From positions 162,444-226,443 of the forward strand of contig NZ_DF968080.1 in NCBI RefSeq assembly GCF_001047135.2: a DNA stretch of 64,000 nucleotides, written 5' to 3'. The position numbers and the translations under genes were made by a program. Origin of the DNA: Fructobacillus tropaeoli (GTDB taxonomy: Bacteria > Bacillota > Bacilli > Lactobacillales > Lactobacillaceae). Positions 63,047 to 64,000 of this stretch are shown here, piece after piece (positions within the stretch are counted from its first letter, which is position 1; each line of letters begins with the position of its first letter). The notes beneath the pieces are model-generated. The model was given only the letters and a program-made list of their open reading frames with translations, was not told the origin of the DNA and ran no database searches.

Positions 63047-64000
63047 TTAAACGTACTTTTCTAGGTCTAAACCTAGCCAGCTAAATTGTGGATTATTTGA
63101 GTCTCCCTCTGGATGAAGGCGGGTTCGTGTCTCTAAATACCCATTTTGTGCCACTTTTGTGTCAAAACTCTTCTTGCTCATTTTCGACTCAATTTTATTA
63201 TCCCTTAGCCAATCTTCAAACCTTGAAAAAGCAACTCGTTTCGATATTCCACCGGTATATCCTTCTTCTGTTTCTCGCCGTGCTTCTAGTAAGAAAGAGC
63301 TAACTAGGTCTTGACTGTTCGCCCAGTCTTTCGTGGTTTCTTCAATTTCATTACTAACCGTCAGCTTCATGTTAGCCTTGGCTTCTTGAAAGGCAGTAAT
63401 GCACTCAATAGCAAAGCCTCCTAGTTCGTTAATTGCCTCTGACTCATTCCACAAGCTTTCACGGTGCTTGGCCTCTCGTGGATTGTCTCGTACTTTCGGC
63501 GCAACTACTGGCACTAAGTGCATGCGCTGGACTAAGGCAGAGCTAACCGATAGCTTAGGCTTGTTATTGCTGGCAAAGATAAGTAAGGCATAGAGCTCAA
63601 CACTAATTGAGTTCGATCCTTTACCCTCGACTTCTACCAAGTCGCCCCCTGATAGAGTTTTAAGAGCGTCTGGCATGTCGATACGGGTGTCGGGGATGTC
63701 TAGGTGGATATTAGCTAACTTCCCAATCAGGTCAACCGTCCCAAAGCGGGCGCTCTTGCCATTACTACCCGTTAATGTGTCAATGTCCTTAGCTGTGATG
63801 TTAGCCTGCCCTATCAAAGGCTTTACAATCTTATCCACAAAGTAGCTTTTGCCACTGCCACCCGTTTCATCTAACAAAATTGTGATGGTGTTAAAGGTGT
63901 GCTGTTCGGGTATAAAGGCATAGCCAATAATCTCCTTCAGATACTGCCAAGAATTGCCAAACAGGTATGCACCCCAAGCGTTGATATTCGGGGATGCTTG
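63047..64000 (-). CDS. P4/D5-type phage primase-helicase, C-terminal part (gene runs off the right edge)
   Basis: The frame stays open to 64000, giving 317 visible residues. Walker A is LDETGGSGKSYF, Walker B region is IHLDIPDTRID, and LLIFASNNKPKLS and RMHLVPVV match sensor and arginine-finger parts of SF3 helicases of the D5/P4 family. The last 70 residues (KRVAFSRFEDWLRDNKIES) form a winged-helix-like end. It should open and prime the element's origin, and the N-terminal primase part lies beyond the window. Typical of phage satellites and prophages. Confidence 0.88.
   Translation of the reverse strand, partial: QASPNINAWGAYLFGNSWQYLKEIIGYAFIPEQHTFNTITILLDETGGSGKSYFVDKIVKPLIGQANITAKDIDTLTGSNGKSARFGTVDLIGKLANIHLDIPDTRIDMPDALKTLSGGDLVEVEGKGSNSISVELYALLIFASNNKPKLSVSSALVQRMHLVPVVAPKVRDNPREAKHRESLWNESEAINELGGFAIECITAFQEAKANMKLTVSNEIEETTKDWANSQDLVSSFLLEARRETEEGYTGGISKRVAFSRFEDWLRDNKIESKMSKKSFDTKVAQNGYLETRTRLHPEGDSNNPQFSWLGLDLEKYV

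Noticed and set aside
1..64000. CRISPR arrays, rRNA or tRNA genes
   Set aside because: No regularly spaced repeats of CRISPR size, no rRNA-like segments and no complete tRNA cloverleaf were seen on either strand.

Overview
The window looks like chromosome of a Gram-positive, low-to-moderate-GC member of the Lactobacillaceae, in the broad Leuconostoc/Weissella/Fructobacillus/heterofermentative lactobacilli neighbourhood. I infer this from the gene content: lipoteichoic acid genes (ltaS, glycolipid glycosyltransferases), the comG-methyltransferase-ackA arrangement, a GRP-type sugar permease behind a catabolite-response element, T-box control of trp, and a class B PBP of the lactobacillal type. 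I cannot name the species.

Layout. 1-2.9 kb: start of an NADH peroxidase/oxidase, two tandem VIT-type metal transporters, and a divergent Fur/PerR-type regulator with a palindromic operator. 3-10.7 kb: class B PBP, YfhO, GreA, a sugar uptake permease and a MltG-like/glucosaminidase hybrid. 10.9-17.1 kb: ackA, a methyltransferase and the whole comG competence pilus operon, whose comGA carries an in-frame stop codon. 17.3-24.9 kb: folD, comEB, thyA, and uvrBA under a LexA box. 25-30.8 kb: lipoteichoic acid/glycolipid operon. 30.9-34.4 kb: a heterodimeric ABC exporter. 34.5-38.3 kb: yajC-tgt, a NUDIX protein, a structured ncRNA (possibly 6S) and a TauE/SafE permease.

38.3-53.7 kb is the centrepiece, the aromatic amino acid region. 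trpEGDCFBA runs leftward behind a T-box riboswitch. Divergently, aroE-aroD-(MFS::chorismate mutase)-aroC-aroA-tyrA-aroK-pheA runs rightward behind a Tyr/Phe-rich leader peptide and a multi-segment transcription attenuator. Two different ways of sensing aromatic amino acids therefore sit back to back, one by uncharged tRNA and one by ribosome stalling. The membrane transporter fused to a complete chorismate mutase domain, the ACT-less TyrA and PheA-like proteins, and 51-nt in-frame tandem repeats in trpE and trpF make this the most unusual part.

53.7-60.6 kb is accessory: small membrane proteins, a peptidase C26 family protein, a pair of unrecognised paralogous membrane proteins, an SDR oxidoreductase behind a TPP riboswitch and terminator, two tiny ORFs, a TM2 protein and a frameshifted GH32 gene. 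From about 60.8 kb to the end there is an integrated phage or phage-satellite element: integrase, small membrane protein and a P4/D5-type primase-helicase that runs off the window. A heptamer (AAATCAG/CTGATTT) is strongly over-represented through the chromosomal part and absent from this element.
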